From Enoplolaimus lenunculus (taxonomy: Eukaryota; Nematoda; Enoplea; Enoplida; Thoracostomopsidae), in assembly GCA_030248215.1 (NCBI GenBank), contig JASANG010003092.1, positions 62,001-126,000 on the forward strand: DNA of 64,000 bases. Reading direction: 5' to 3'. The first letter of the stretch is position 1. Each line of letters opens with the position of its first letter. Below, one piece after another: positions 13,501 through 25,200 of the stretch. The notes under the pieces are model-generated. The model searched no databases, was not told the DNA's origin, and was given only the letters and a program-made list of their open reading frames with translations. The position numbers were made by a program, and so were the translations under genes.

Positions 13501-16500
13501 GCAATTCTTGCCGAAGACCATATTGACTTTTCAGGTAAGCTTTAAACCTTATAACTATGTAGCTTTTTTGTATTAATTTTACTGAAATTTCGGCCGCATG
13601 CCACAACTATTAAACGGATCCATGAATCATAAGACCGGCATATATAATTACAGTAAAGAAAATGCAATGTAGATAGGACCTAAACTGAGACGGCTCAGAG
13701 TTTCCCAGTGAATGCTGTTCATTTACTAGGTGCAGTTTGTCTTTAGCCACATACAGGTAAATATGAATTATGACATATTGTGAACAAAACATTAACATAA
13801 AATGTCTGTATAATACAACATAATAAACTGAAATTTCGAAAAAGCCATGTGATAAAATTTAATCGCCATAGATACTCAACTGCAATGTACAACATTTCCA
13901 TGGGTCCGGGTTCACCTGTACGGTTCATAAATGACATGAGAGTGCTGGATTTTCTGACAGGGAAAAACAACAAACAGGCTTGCAACCAGCCCAACTTGTC
14001 CGGGGTTATTTTAAAAGGGAACATATGAGGTTTTCAGCTAACTTATTTTTTCTGGCAGGAGCAAAATTTTTCATCGGGGTGATGAGTTTCATTGGCTCTC
14101 TTCTGGCTACAGGCATTAGAACGAAATGAACCATTCCGTCTTTAAATGTGATGGTTCGATTTTCAAAAATTTTGGTCAACTTAGGTTATTGGATGACCAT
14201 TTACATGAGCGGATCATTTCAGCAACAAGTGCAAGTCGTGATAAATTCCTGTCGGGTAAAGCGTTTGACGACGCTCCGGTAAAACGAACAACGCAAGATT
14301 CGATAAAGTTTGCAGGTAAACCGTCTAGTGGTAAAGGGTGAAATAAAAAAATTCAAACTTTTTAAACGTAAAATAGCTATATAACCGTGTTTACAGCGTA
14401 ACGCTATGATACAACTGCGGCCTAGCTAATGATTTCCATAAACTGATTTTGTATTTAGAATTTTTCAGAGTTGAACAACTTCAAAGATAAATTTGAACAA
14501 ATTACCAGTGGCGAAGCTGCGTTGCAAAGTGAGCTTGAAAAAACACCAATTGATGTGCGGTGCCGCGAAATGGGTGATATCAAAGGAAAATTTGAACAGG
14601 TAAAATTAGAATTTCACACACCTTTTGTCTTATGTTACATTTAGGGATATCCTATAGTCCCGTGACACTGTAGCAAACTAGGCTTAGGTTTTAGACCAAA
14701 TATTTTGTTTAGTAATACGCTTAGACTACAGTTTCTTCTTAAAACTAACATTGGTCAGACACTATTGTTAGTAAATTTTTAGAGTGTTTATTTAATAATG
14801 TTCAGCAGCTTTACGTAGGAATTTCTAGACTGGCTTACCGCTCTTGTGGGTGCCAGAGTATGAGTTGGTTAGGGTCGCAAATAATTTCAATCTTAGCAGC
14901 ATTTTTATTGCGTGTACCGCCCACCACAGATCTTCAAAAATTCAAGTGCACCAACTTCAAATTTCAAACTGTATCCAGTGTTCAAATCAACTCGAAAAAT
15001 GTGTTAAATTTCAAAAATCAGCATTATCTGATTGGAAACTTATAAGTCCAATCACTGACAGGTAATAGGGGTTGCACACCATTTCAAAATATATAAACTA
15101 ATTATAAATAGATTTGTGTTTTTGAATTTCTGTCATCCCGTAGTCTTGTAAATTGTGTTGCTATTTGTGCAGTTCACAATAATTTTGTCAATGGTGCCAC
15201 AAAATCTGTTAAAGACCAGGGACATGACGATGATAGCCATAGACTCAATGGCGGATCCATGGGGGCCACCCCGGCCGTAGCCCCCGCAACAGCATCTCGA
15301 CAAAAATTATACAGCAATTTTATGACAATGATTCGTGGTTTGTGTGCGGGTCAAAAGTAAGTTTATTACCTGTGAAATTTTGGCCCCCCCCCCCATTTTG
15401 ACATCCTGGATCCGCCACTGCATAGACTACATGGGATTTGGTTTCATTGTTGACATAATTATTGTGAACTGTACACTACATCATAGGGTGGTGACGCGCA
15501 GCGTAGTCAAGAAGTCTCAGACGAGAAAATGCGTGAAAAAATTGACCGAGAATTCAAGCGATTCAAAAAAGAACGGCGAATTTTACAAGAAAGGGCGCGA
15601 CGGGAAGCAGAAAAAGCGTCCAGTGACGAGTTTGAAGTACCGGTATGTGAAAATTTAGTCCTTTAATTGAAATTTGAAACCGATTTTGGCTTGAGAAGGG
15701 CCACAACAATTACTTAGGTAAAATGTGGTTTTGTCTTAAAGTTTATTTGTCTCAGCTGGTTTTTGTTAGAAACGAAATTTTGAAGTCATTAGAGATTGCC
15801 ATGATTCTTTGTATTTAGCCAGTGTTGGCAAAATTTGTAATTTCAATAAATCATCGATAACATCAAGAGTCTCTAATGACTCTTTTTACTAGAGTGTGCA
15901 ACTGGGTGTATTTTGTGTAGAAAATAACGTACCCAGCGCATGTTGCGTTTTTGGCGTACACCGCCTGATATAGAGGGGATACAACTTGTGCGAACTATGG
16001 TACTGTACGTGTACCAAAAATACTACGCTTATTGGTTGATTTAGAACTATTTTATGTGATAGCGACCCTTCTAAAAAGAGGGTCGGCTTAAATCGGAACG
16101 CCCCGTGGTACGTTTTGTACCACGTAGAACTCCAGGATTTGCATACTCTTGTATAATACACTCTTGGTATTATTAAGTTAGCAGTGTTTCGATGTCAGAG
16201 AATTTTTTGTATTCCAAAATTTATCAATTTAAAAATACGCTTTATTGAATTTTTCGATATTTTGGAATTGACCAAATCCGCCGCAGGCGCAAAAATTATA
16301 AATTTGTGACCTATTTGACTAGAATACACCTTTAGATAAACTATTTGCATTGCACAATATTCGGCATGGCAGGGCTAGCGGAGGGTATACACTCCGATTC
16401 CCCCTTGATCCGAAATCGTTAGACAGTCGAGACTAAAGCCAGTTTGATTTTTAGGTTGTCCCATATGTTCCACCAGAAGATGTTCGCCAATCGGCAGAAA

Positions 16501-19500
16501 TGAGCTCAATAAAGAAACGGTTCGAAGAAGGCACTGCATTTGAACAAGAAGGTATCGAGGAACATAGCTGATTTCACTTTTACTAGCAGTAGTGAAAAAA
16601 CATGTTGTTTCACTACTACTTGCAATCAAAATGAGTTACTCAATAGGGACAGGCGTACGAGTCACTTTTAGCCCCTTTGGCTCGAACGTATTTAAACATA
16701 CAAAAACAGCGTTTAAGCTAACAACTTAGTTGCTATTGTGAAGTAACACAGATAATATTATAAGCTTTAAACCGTACATGATTTTTGATATTTCAGAAGT
16801 AGCCCACAAAGACTACGACCCAAATCTTGAAATCAAAGTTGCCAAAAAAGCACGACAAAAGTTCAAACAAATCGCCGAAGACACGCCAGCCGACGTCCCT
16901 GTGCCTAAGTCACATTCGACAAGCGATAAAAAATGGGCACGAGATGTAGGTATTTTCTAATCAGTTAATTTCATTAACGTGGCAAATTTTTATATATCCT
17001 ATTTTTTGAAAACCCTTAAATTTAAAATAATAATTTTTTCTATCAAAGTTTTTGCATTAAATCCTCTCGAACGAAAGCGCAACTTCAGTTGCACTGGCAG
17101 TGTGGTTTCATGGGGCAATTGACTTGCGTTGCCGTACTGTGCCGGACGACAGTGTACTACCTCAGACGGCATTAAATCACTCAAAAAGTATAGCGCCGCC
17201 CTAATTCACCGTACGTCACCCGTACAGCACCGTCCGTCACGGTGCGTCGCAGTACCGTATTGTACGTCAATTATTCGCATACCATACTGTATGATGACGC
17301 ACGGCGCCGTACGACAAATATAGCGCAACCCTGCTGTCCACAACAAACGAGCTTCCGTTCGACGAACTTGCGAAACGGACCATTTATGCCAAGCTAAAAA
17401 CGACGAGAATGGAGGTCGCGCGTTTACTGCCGTGAGCAAACAGAAATGAAACTTGTAATTCTTGCGGTAACTTTTAACCCCATGAGTAGATTTTATGGTT
17501 AAGATTTCATTGTTTTCTAGACATTTGATTTCGTGTAAACTTTTCTAAGCTTTTAGCAGCAAACTAAATCTAAGAATTGTACAACTCTGTAGAGAGTTAT
17601 TGTGTGAAACTAACAAAAACTGGCAAACTTTTTAGGATGCAGGCCCAGCGCCAGAACCTGTTAATCGTCGGGTACAAGTACAAGACAACGATAGTGACAG
17701 CGAACCAGATGCGTTTGAGGTATATATATCAATTACATTTGTTTTGGTTTGCTGTAATGTTCTTTGTTTGTTCGTTCTAAATGTTCAAATTGACCGCTTG
17801 CCTAATTCTACAGTAAAAAGAAGAAGTTCAATGTTAGTTTTATGGTCAGATATATTTTCAACGTCGTTTAACAGTTCGGGCCTACTATTGGACAATCGAA
17901 ACTTGTAATCACAACGGAATCTCAAGTCGCTTTTTTCCATCTTTAAAATCGCTTATCGTAAATGAACTTCAATTATCTTTGTCGATTAAGTTGAAACAAT
18001 TTCCAAATTCAATTTTAATTTGCAAACTATTTTCAAAACCGTAGTTGAAAAGTGACGTATCTATTTTTCAAATGTCAGGTACACCACAAAAGTGGGGGAC
18101 GCATAGTTGAAAACATTTTCTTTCTGAACTGTTTAATTTAAGGTTAGAAATTTACTGTCAAAATTCAAGAAAATCGAACAAGACGACGACGAAGGCCAAA
18201 AACTTGACGCCACGGGTGTAAAGCCTAAACGACAGTTTACTCCGCCACCGGAAGGTTACAAGTATGGCCTCTGTTATGCTAAATACAATTTTAATAATAT
18301 TTTATTAAACCATGAAGGGGCGGATTTAAGGGTGTTCAAACGATGCTTGCAAATACCTCTCTGTATTAAGCAAAAAATGTAGTCAAATATAAAATTGAAA
18401 AATGTTTCGAGTAAGATAGCAACAATCGGGTATATCGCGTCAAAAATATCGCTTTGGTTCCATGCATCTCAACCTGTGAACCATCCTTAAATTTGTTCTG
18501 GATCAGTCCCTTCCATACTATAGCTAATTTCGGCTGCGCGTAGTATAATTTTTTGTGCGAAAGCTATTCCAGCAACATGTTACACCAGGTCAAATAGCTT
18601 CTGCCATAAGCTATTGATTGAATATAAAGTATAACTTTTTTAGAGCTGAATTTGAATCGCAAGCGGCTGAACTTGATCCGTCAGTGGTTCGTGGCACAAT
18701 AACAGCACCCGAACGCAAGAACAGCGAAACAGTTGTGATTAGCACAGACGCTGCGAAATCGCTGCGCGAAAAATTTGAAGCTGAAGCAGCTGCTGTTGCG
18801 AGCGGTGGTGTCCGAGATGAAACGGACGATGAACGCCGACAACGACTCGAAGAAGAATTCCAAATGTACAAAGGTAAGTTAATTTTTGGTTATATTTAGC
18901 ATAAGTCGTAATAAACCAGTCCAGTCGAAGTGGTTGCAATATGTTCTAACCCATTTCTACTATTTTTTCAATGCTGGAATGACACCTAATGTACGTATGT
19001 TCACGGTTCAGTTTTAATATTAAATATAGTTTGATAAAAAATGGTTTAACGTATAATTGCAAGAACTGGCTAATAATTACCATGAAGTTAACGATCATAA
19101 GACTCGCTTGTGATAGCAATTGTAGTTCAAAAATTTAATTGCGATTAATTTTTCTATCGTACAGTTTTTGAAATATATAAATAGGAAGAAGCTAAACAAA
19201 TTTGAGCCTTACAAATTCGTAACATTAATATCTCGGAGGCGACCGATATATGTTGTAAACATTTGAGGTCTATTTTACGTGCGTGAACTTGTTAGGGTTG
19301 CGCTACACTTTTGTTGACGTACGGCGCCGTCCGTCGCCCGTACGGCGCCGTCTGTCACCATGCGGTATCGTATGCAAATAATTCACGTACGATAACGTAT
19401 AATGACGCACAGTGACGGACGGCGCCGTACGGGTGACGGACGGTAACGGACGGTGCTGCACGGTAATATATCAAATTTAGTCAGCGACTTATAAGTACTT

Positions 19501-20432
19501 ACTTAACTTAAGTGCACATTTAATAACGACGAAATAAATAAGTAATTGCTTAGCACAATACTTAAGTACTATGTCGTATTTAAGTAGAGTTTGACAAACC
19601 CAGTCATTGTTCGGTGTATAGTACCAGGTTTAATTTTTTCCATTTGTTTTCTATGATTGTATATATAGTGTCGCCATATTGTTTTATTTTAGCATTAAAA
19701 GAAAAGCAGCAGCTCGAAAAAACGCCTGAACCATCGTCACCGGAGCCAGACGGTACGCAAGAATCGGCGGCCAATTTCGGTATTGCTGAAGAACATGCAC
19801 ATAAAATGAAAGCCAAATGGGAAAAGATTCACAAAAAAGAAGCGAAAAAAGCGGCCGGAAAACAAAAGAAATCTGCGACAACGGTAAGTTTAAAATTAAA
19901 TGGACACATTTTAACATGATTTTGACATAAAAACTCGCCTGCTCACCATTGACCATTTACGACATTAATTACATTTTTAATATTTTATGCTGTCAAGGAG
20001 TAATATACTTGAAAACTTAAAACTTTTCCAGTTTGTTGAGTTACCCAAATTCAAACTGACACAGATGGTCAGTCCACATACGTTCGAAACTTAAGTTAAA
20101 AAACTATAGTAGGTTAAGGCACGGAATATTAAGCTTAGCCTCCATATTCCAATCTGTAAAATAGCCTGATTTGACGCTGCAAACACCGCACTGTTTATCT
20201 AGAAGTATTGTAAGTGCGGTTTGAGCACGGCATATTTAGCGTATTTAAACCCTTTACCAAAAGCATGTATTACTGAAATTTGTTGCTGCAATAACAGTTT
20301 ACTTCTGCGATCTTCTAAATTTTCTGCGTTGTGTTTTTAACTCTAAAATTGCATAATGCATCCATTTTGTTGCTGGTTCGATTCAAACACCGTAAATATT
20401 TACTGATATTTCAGGAAGCTCCAACAACCTGA
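1517..20432 (+). CDS. LIM-domain protein with repeated K-x-K-F-E motifs, 967 aa, 24 exons
   Basis: Exons: 1517-1609, 1967-2155, 2788-2880, 3069-3120, 3929-4041, 4599-4716, 5133-5269, 6002-6135, 7309-7418, 8126-8203, 10003-10174, 10729-10846, 13143-13273, 13437-13534, 14223-14315, 14469-14599, 15487-15642, 16455-16551, 16797-16945, 17636-17719, 18143-18261, 18644-18873, 19693-19883, 20415-20432. They total 2904 nt with every phase matching. The start is the first ATG of a splice-bounded exon; TGA is at 20430-20432. One LIM domain (residues 275-326) has the full zinc pattern C-x2-C-x17-H-x2-C-x2-C-x2-C-x17-C-x2-H. The rest is charged and low in hydrophobics, with an acidic N-terminus (about 85-120). 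Motifs like IKSKFEKGE recur, with the aromatic at 160, 190, 231, 397, 481, 516, 554, 585, 618, 646, 695, 727, 790, 866 and 941. The LIM resembles the single LIM of EPLIN/LIMA1-type proteins, so a role with actin or muscle attachment is inferred, not shown. Exons and LIM are secure; the family name is not. Confidence 0.9.
4153..4393. mobile_element. MITE, GGCCAATCTGCTATT family, decayed copy
   Basis: About 240 bp in LIM intron 5, homologous to the better-preserved copy at 21327-21610. Shared blocks include AACAGTGATGTAAAACAAACGCTGATTGG-like sequence (seen around 4268-4297). The termini are eroded, while the inner inverted GGCCTAGGC-type blocks remain visible. Confidence 0.65.
4845..5114 (+). 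repeat. Tandem duplication of about 135 bp in LIM intron 6
   Basis: Units 4845-4979 and 4980-5114 align along their whole length; both start CCATTT(G/C)AGAAT and end ATATGATTTTxAATTGA. The second unit stops 18 bases before LIM exon 7 begins at 5133. The duplication adds intron sequence only and leaves the acceptor intact. Confidence 0.75.
7455..7812. mobile_element. Palindromic MITE rich in AAGTTTAAGC
   Basis: About 358 bp in LIM intron 9. The left end reads TACTCTCTAAAAGCTTAAAC and the right end reads AAGTTTTTAGAGAGTA, giving terminal inverted repeats with TA at each outer edge. The interior is made of short TTAAACTTAAG-like blocks in both orientations and could fold into one long hairpin. 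No coding capacity is seen. Confidence 0.7.
8204..9654. other. First part of LIM intron 10
   Basis: The donor is GTTAGT, chosen over reading through to the TAG at 8206-8208. Using it gives phase 1, which fits exon 11 at 10003 exactly. An alternative short isoform ending at that TAG is possible. No other gene is recognised here; the open frames lack splice support. Confidence 0.5.
9655..9863. mobile_element. MITE, TGAGTCAAATTTGACTC palindrome family, 209 bp, copy 1
   Basis: The left end is CACTGCAAAAAATGGTGAGT and the right end is its inverse (..ACAATTTTTGCAGTG), flanked by TA on both sides. Almost the whole element is an inverted repeat with repeated TGAGTCAAATT / AATTTGACTC blocks. It lies in LIM intron 10. 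TA duplication suggests mobilisation by a Tc1/mariner-type enzyme (inference). Other copies are at 20552 and 38326. Confidence 0.85.
10950..13100. mobile_element. Non-autonomous DNA transposon of about 2.1 kb with long terminal inverted repeats, filling LIM intron 12
   Basis: The left end (AGTAGATGAAAAGTACGGG.., about 10952-11080) is matched in reverse complement by the right end (about 12950-13099, ending ..TTTTTCATCTACTG). Both arms carry the blocks CCCTTTxGAAAGG, GATGACGxCAT and ATGATTAATCACC. Inside, a subrepeat of about 240 bp built on GCACTGCAAACTAG and CGGCAGGATATCGGGAGGTA occurs near 11095-11300, in opposite orientation near 12400-12640, and again near 12655-12900. No transposase is recognised. 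Short frames inside (such as 11450-11752) have no known domain. Confidence 0.75.
15240..15420. repeat. Dispersed repeat fragment, GTAGCCCCC / GGATCCGCCACTG type
   Basis: This GC-rich, homopolymer-containing stretch in LIM intron 16 has a run of Cs at about 15383-15394 and ends TGGATCCGCCACTGC. Similar C-run sequences recur at 24230-24300 and 43390-43440. Its boundaries are unclear. Confidence 0.4.
17187..17332. mobile_element. Inverted-repeat element, CGTACGGCGCCG family, copy 1
   Basis: The ends are AGTATAGCGCCGCCCT and ATATAGCGCAACCCT (inverse of AGGGTTGCGCTATAT). The inside holds opposed CACCGTACGTCACCCG and GACGCACGGCGCCGTACG blocks around an AT-rich centre. Unusually GC-rich for this window. 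It sits in LIM intron 19. Confidence 0.7.
19293..19468. mobile_element. Inverted-repeat element, CGTACGGCGCCG family, copy 2
   Basis: It starts AGGGTTGCGCTACACTTTTG, then GTACGGCGCCGTCCGTC. The second half is the inverted version (GACGGACGGCGCCGTACGGG) with repeated ACGGACGGT units. It sits in LIM intron 22. Confidence 0.7.
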
Positions 20433-20551
20433 ACCACACAATCCAATTAAATTTATTCAATGTTTACAGACGATTTTTTCAAGCAAGCAATACTAAGATA
20501 CTTAAAAAACGATCTGATATTGATTCAGTGCTTATTTTTCTTGGCTTTCTA

Positions 20552-20760
20552 CACTGCAAAAAATGGTGAGTCAAATTGAACCTCTCCGAAACAGGCTCTA
20601 CGGGACTACACAAAGTGAGTCAAATTCGACTACGCCAAAGTCAAATATGCAACTAAGTGAGTCGAACTTGACTATGGCGGAGTCAAATTTGATTCAGTTT
20701 GTGTAGTCCCGTAGAGCTTAATTCGGAGAAAGTCAATTTGACTCAACATTTTTTGCAGTG
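20552..20760. mobile_element. MITE, TGAGTCAAATTTGACTC palindrome family, 209 bp, copy 2
   Basis: Ends CACTGCAAAAAATGGTGAGT and ..CATTTTTTGCAGTG with TA on each side. It has exactly the same length as copy 1. The inner GGGACTACACAAA / TTTGTGTAGTCCC arms are conserved. Confidence 0.85.
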
Positions 20761-21326
20761 TAAGTCCACTGCGCCTACAGACTCGTAATGTTACTAGTAG
20801 CAAGTATTAAAGATAAACGAACCATGTTCAAAAAAATGAAAACATACATAAGAGGCCTATACTTCATCCTGGTCCGTCTTTGGCTACGTGTGTGAATTAA
20901 GATGCTGACAACTAACATGGGTTTCCTTTAAATTTCGTATATTTTATTCAAACGGTTTTCAAAATTTAATTTCTTTTGTTATAAATAAAATAGAAATGAC
21001 AGCTTGCTAAATCCGTGAACCAGTTGTACGAAACAATTTTTGAAAAACGTCACAAAATTACACCACAATCAGTACATTTTTTTAAAAAATTAACTTGTTT
21101 CAAAGCTCAAAGAATTGCTTTGAACTGAACACTAACGCCAGCTAAAATTTGATTGCTTGAGAAAAAGATTTAACGGATACGGTCTTGGTTGAATTGTTGT
21201 TTAACTCAGTTTTGTTATAGGTATCTTGCTTTAATATTTATATGGTATAAATGCGTGTGATAATATTATTACTTTGAACGAATCACATATACAGTAATAA
21301 AGTTCAAAACAAAGTGAATATGTCTT

Positions 21327-21610
21327 AGGCCAATCTGCTATTCGGGTCAATATTACCGATGGTCTATACCAATCTGCTATTGTGAGCAAATAGCAGAATC
21401 TACTTTACCAAATAGCGATTGTAACATGCAACAAAATAACAGTGACGTAAAACTAACGCTGATTGGGTAAAGGGTGTTGCGTCTGTTTAAATTATCAAAT
21501 CTATTTGGTCATAAGTTTAATAGCGGTTTGACCAAAGCAAAACTGCTATTACGCAAAATAGCAGATTGGTCTAGGCCAATTAGTAATTGGACTGAATAGC
21601 AGATTGGCCT
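21327..21610. mobile_element. MITE, AGGCCAATCTGCTATT family, 284 bp
   Basis: The left terminus AGGCCAATCTGCTATTCGGG and the right terminus (inverse: AGGCCAATCTGCTATTCAGT) form nearly perfect terminal inverted repeats. Further GGTC/GACC and AATAGC blocks alternate inside. No coding capacity is seen. Confidence 0.8.
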
Positions 21611-22232
21611 GTGACAAATATATATACTTAAACAGTTGTATTTTGATTTTTTTGGCCCATAATCTCGTGCTGTTATAGGTATTGCGAGTATCCCCCACGT
21701 TCACGTTGCAATTGGTTTTGGAAATAAGCAAACTACAGTAACGGTTGCTCTTTGACGTGCGGCGCCCTCCGTCACCGTGCGCTATCGTACGCAAAATTAC
21801 AATTTTTGTGAAACTAGGAAAAATTTGACTACCGAAATTGCCATAACCTCCGGCAAAAACTCTACTTGGAGATCGATTTTCAGCCGGAAGCAAAGACAAA
21901 CGCACCACTTGCACCCTGTTGTAAGCCCGGGGTGCTCTGACGCCTATAAAAGCATCTCCAATGCATTTAAAAAGCCTATAAACACAACTAAAATTTAAAT
22001 TCAAATTGCGCTAAGCTTGCATCCTGCAGATTATAAACTACCAAATTAAATCTTCTAGCATTAAACAGTTCTCGAATAAAATCGGTAGCTTATAAAGATT
22101 GAAAGAGTCAATCAGAGAGCAAGCGTATACCTAAGCTTATTAAACCTAAATTTAGGCGAACGCATAAAGCAATTGTTTTGGACCCGTCATAGGCACCAAA
22201 TTTATATAACAAATTTAGTACATTATTGTTGT

Positions 22233-25200
22233 TTATTGTTGACGTCTATTTCGCTGTCTGTTTCTTCGCTTTTTCCGCAGCATTTTTGGAATGTCTTCAC
22301 ATTTCAAATCTTCTACCCTAAAACGATTACCCAAGGCGTAGGGTTAAACCTTTATAAATAGTATTAAAATTTAAATTAAGTATTAAAACTTGTGACGCGG
22401 AGGAATTTTTTGCGCACGACTGCAATAGAGTACGTTTAAGCTTTAGACTATCTTGCCTAGGTTTAGGCTTGATCCTAGGCATAATGATTATAATTATGGT
22501 TATCCTTATGCTGACGCTTTTGCCAGTGGCGTATACAAACGGAGATAAAAAGGGATAGATCTTACTCGAAATTTCAAGAAAGACTCGAAAATACCAATTT
22601 ACAGTCTATAGAATTCCCTGCAGAGTTTAAAATTTTTTTCCACTCCCTACGTTCGCTTACAAAGACGCTCAGATGTGGTTATTTAGTCCTGAAACGAAAT
22701 CCTGGCTGCAAATCCGGGTTACACTTACTTCAGCTTAGGAATATGCTTATACCAATGTTACGCCACTCGACGAGACATTGGCCAAAACATTTTTGATTTT
22801 CGTTGTGGTTTTCAGTGTCATATAAGCAAACAAGCACACGTCAAACGTACCCTTGTCTATCAAGGCAACGGCAATATGTTGTTGCAATCTTGGATCTTTC
22901 AAGGAGGTTAAGTTTTCTTAATGGTGGCATTTTAAGACATGATCGTGCCAGAGCATCAGTTAGCGATTTAGAACAGCTGAAACAACGAAACTAAGTGTAT
23001 ACTTTGCCAGATGTCTGCATAATCTGCGCACTTTTGCTGTCGAAATATTTGTCATAACTTAAAGGCATGTAAACTTCGGTGCAGGGACTTAAAAAAGGGG
23101 ACGATCGATAATCCACCTTGATCCCCTGCTTGTATTTATCTCTGGCTAATGGAGGGGCGATTCTTTTTTGTTGCAGTTAAAGTAAAAACCAGGCGCGCGA
23201 AAAAATAGCTCGGCAAGGCTGCAGCTGGAACATCCAAGTCCCAATCCTGTGAGATTGGTGCAACGTTGTAATGTGGTTGCGCGTAATTAAGCCAAGGAAC
23301 CGAACCAAAATCAAAAATGTATAAGTCATATCCCAAAGATAGTCGTAGAGCTTGGGTGGTCGTTTCAGCATTAGCCTTCATCGCAGTTTTATGTTTCGAT
23401 CAACGTTCTAAGTCAAAATCCTCATAATATTCTACCCAGCTCAATCCATGGGCCCAACTTCAATTATTGACTACACAAGCGTGCTCTACCTCAGTTCATT
23501 TGAACAGGTATCAATATCATATGAATGCCGTGGTTTCTCTGCAGAATCTTGATCCCGTGCTTTTGTCAGCATGCACGTGTGAAACGAATCTAAAATATAA
23601 ACAATCAACAAATCGATTTCAACTTTCCGAGAGTAAATCTAAGGGACGTATTCTCAAAAGTATGAAGCAATCAAGGGCGTCTCCACCGGGGGTACCGGAT
23701 TGCCGTACCCACAAATAGACTCGATCTAAGTAAACATTCTTGAATTGCAATTGTAGGGGTCCCCAAAGTTTACACGGTTCCCCTTTTCAAAGATAATTTT
23801 CTGCGGACGCCACTGGAAGCACCTATATATCGTTTATTTGATGACAGTTCTGTAACTTAAAAAGCAGTATATTACGATTGGTTAACGAGTTAATGTCAAA
23901 TAACACATTTGGCGCGCTGCCAACGCTTTTGGACCGATCCAAATCAATTATTCGACCATAATTCGTTAACCAACCGTCTAATAACGGAAAATTTAACACC
24001 ATTTGACTCAGGTCTGCAAGCTGCATCGAATGATGTATAATTTGTCAAACTCTTTCACAAAATTTTTTTGGTCCCGAGAGGATACCTTGGTAGTTTAACA
24101 ATATAGAATTTTTTAAAAATTCCAATATAGGCGCGGAATGAGCAGGGAAGGTCATGAGAAGTTCAAATATGTAAAAAATTTTCAAAGTCAAATCCTTTTC
24201 GGGTAAACGCAGGCTGGGCGGATAACGGAAAAGAGCAAAAAATCCTTGCAGCCCCTCCTGAAATTTTTTAGCCCCCCAGCGTGGTGAGCTGACTACAGGC
24301 CTGCCCTTGTTGCAGGTCTGCAGAAGTTACGTACCATCACTCTTGCGTTTGTCGTTCAAACAACAACGAATACAACGTTTGTACGAGTAAATTTCGGGTG
24401 GCATTCGAAACCACGGCTCCCATGTATTCTTACGCTTGTTTTTGCGTTCCTTCTGCCTAGGCGGCGATGTAGTTTGTTCTGCCCTTGCCTTGCTCGGATT
24501 AGACGGACCTCTTCGTCTCCGTTGGCCTCCTCCGATTCTGGCCAAACTTATCCAACGTCGAATTTCACTTGAAGTTCGCCAAAACTTTTGGAACGCTTGC
24601 CGTTTTGATCTGTGCTTTTCTGAATCAATTTGTGCTTTCACACGAATGTCTTCCAGCTCACATATGGCGTATGCTTCTAAATATTTGCCAAGCGACGATT
24701 CACAACTAAAATATCAAATTTGAGCTTTTAAACCAAGGCATAAAGGTTTGAAAATGAATAAGCTATCGCAGTAAAGTTAACATCATGGCGTATGCTTCTA
24801 AATATTCCAAGGACACACAAAAAAACAAAGACAAAACCAAGACAAAAAGGAAAAAAAAAATATCGCAGTAAAGTTAACATTAGATATGGACTTAAATTGA
24901 TGCAAAGAATATTAGAAAGGGTTGAGCGTATTTTCTATAACCTTACTCCAAACAAATAGGGTCAGAAGCTGGGACTCATGAGGCCCCTGTGTGGTACTTC
25001 GGGACTTTTTGTAAGTTCGGTGAGGCACCGAGTGATTTACAATAAACAAACTGTTTTTGATAAAAGTAATCCAATATTTAATCTAGTCGAACAATTAAAT
25101 GAGCGTACTGCTTCTGCCTGCCTGAAGGTTGTAAAATGCTCAAATTGACCAATGATTTTACAAACGTGTCTAGAATAATCATTCAGTCAAGTACAATAAA

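Larger units (their letters stand above)
20433..22232. other. Intergenic stretch between the LIM gene and the secreted-protein gene
   Basis: The two genes converge here. An ATTAAA-like hexamer (AATTAAATTT) lies about 15 bases after the LIM stop codon and could be its cleavage signal. The rest is mostly MITEs (20552-20760 and 21327-21610) plus a fragment of the CGTACGGCGCCG family near 21750-21795. A 151-codon minus-strand open frame at 21549-22004 is largely made of these repeats and is not called. Confidence 0.6.

Noticed and set aside
21549-22004. 151-codon minus-strand frame
   Set aside because: Most of it is translated MITE sequence (the AGGCCAATCTGCTATT element and a CGTACGGCGCCG fragment); no domain and no splice logic.
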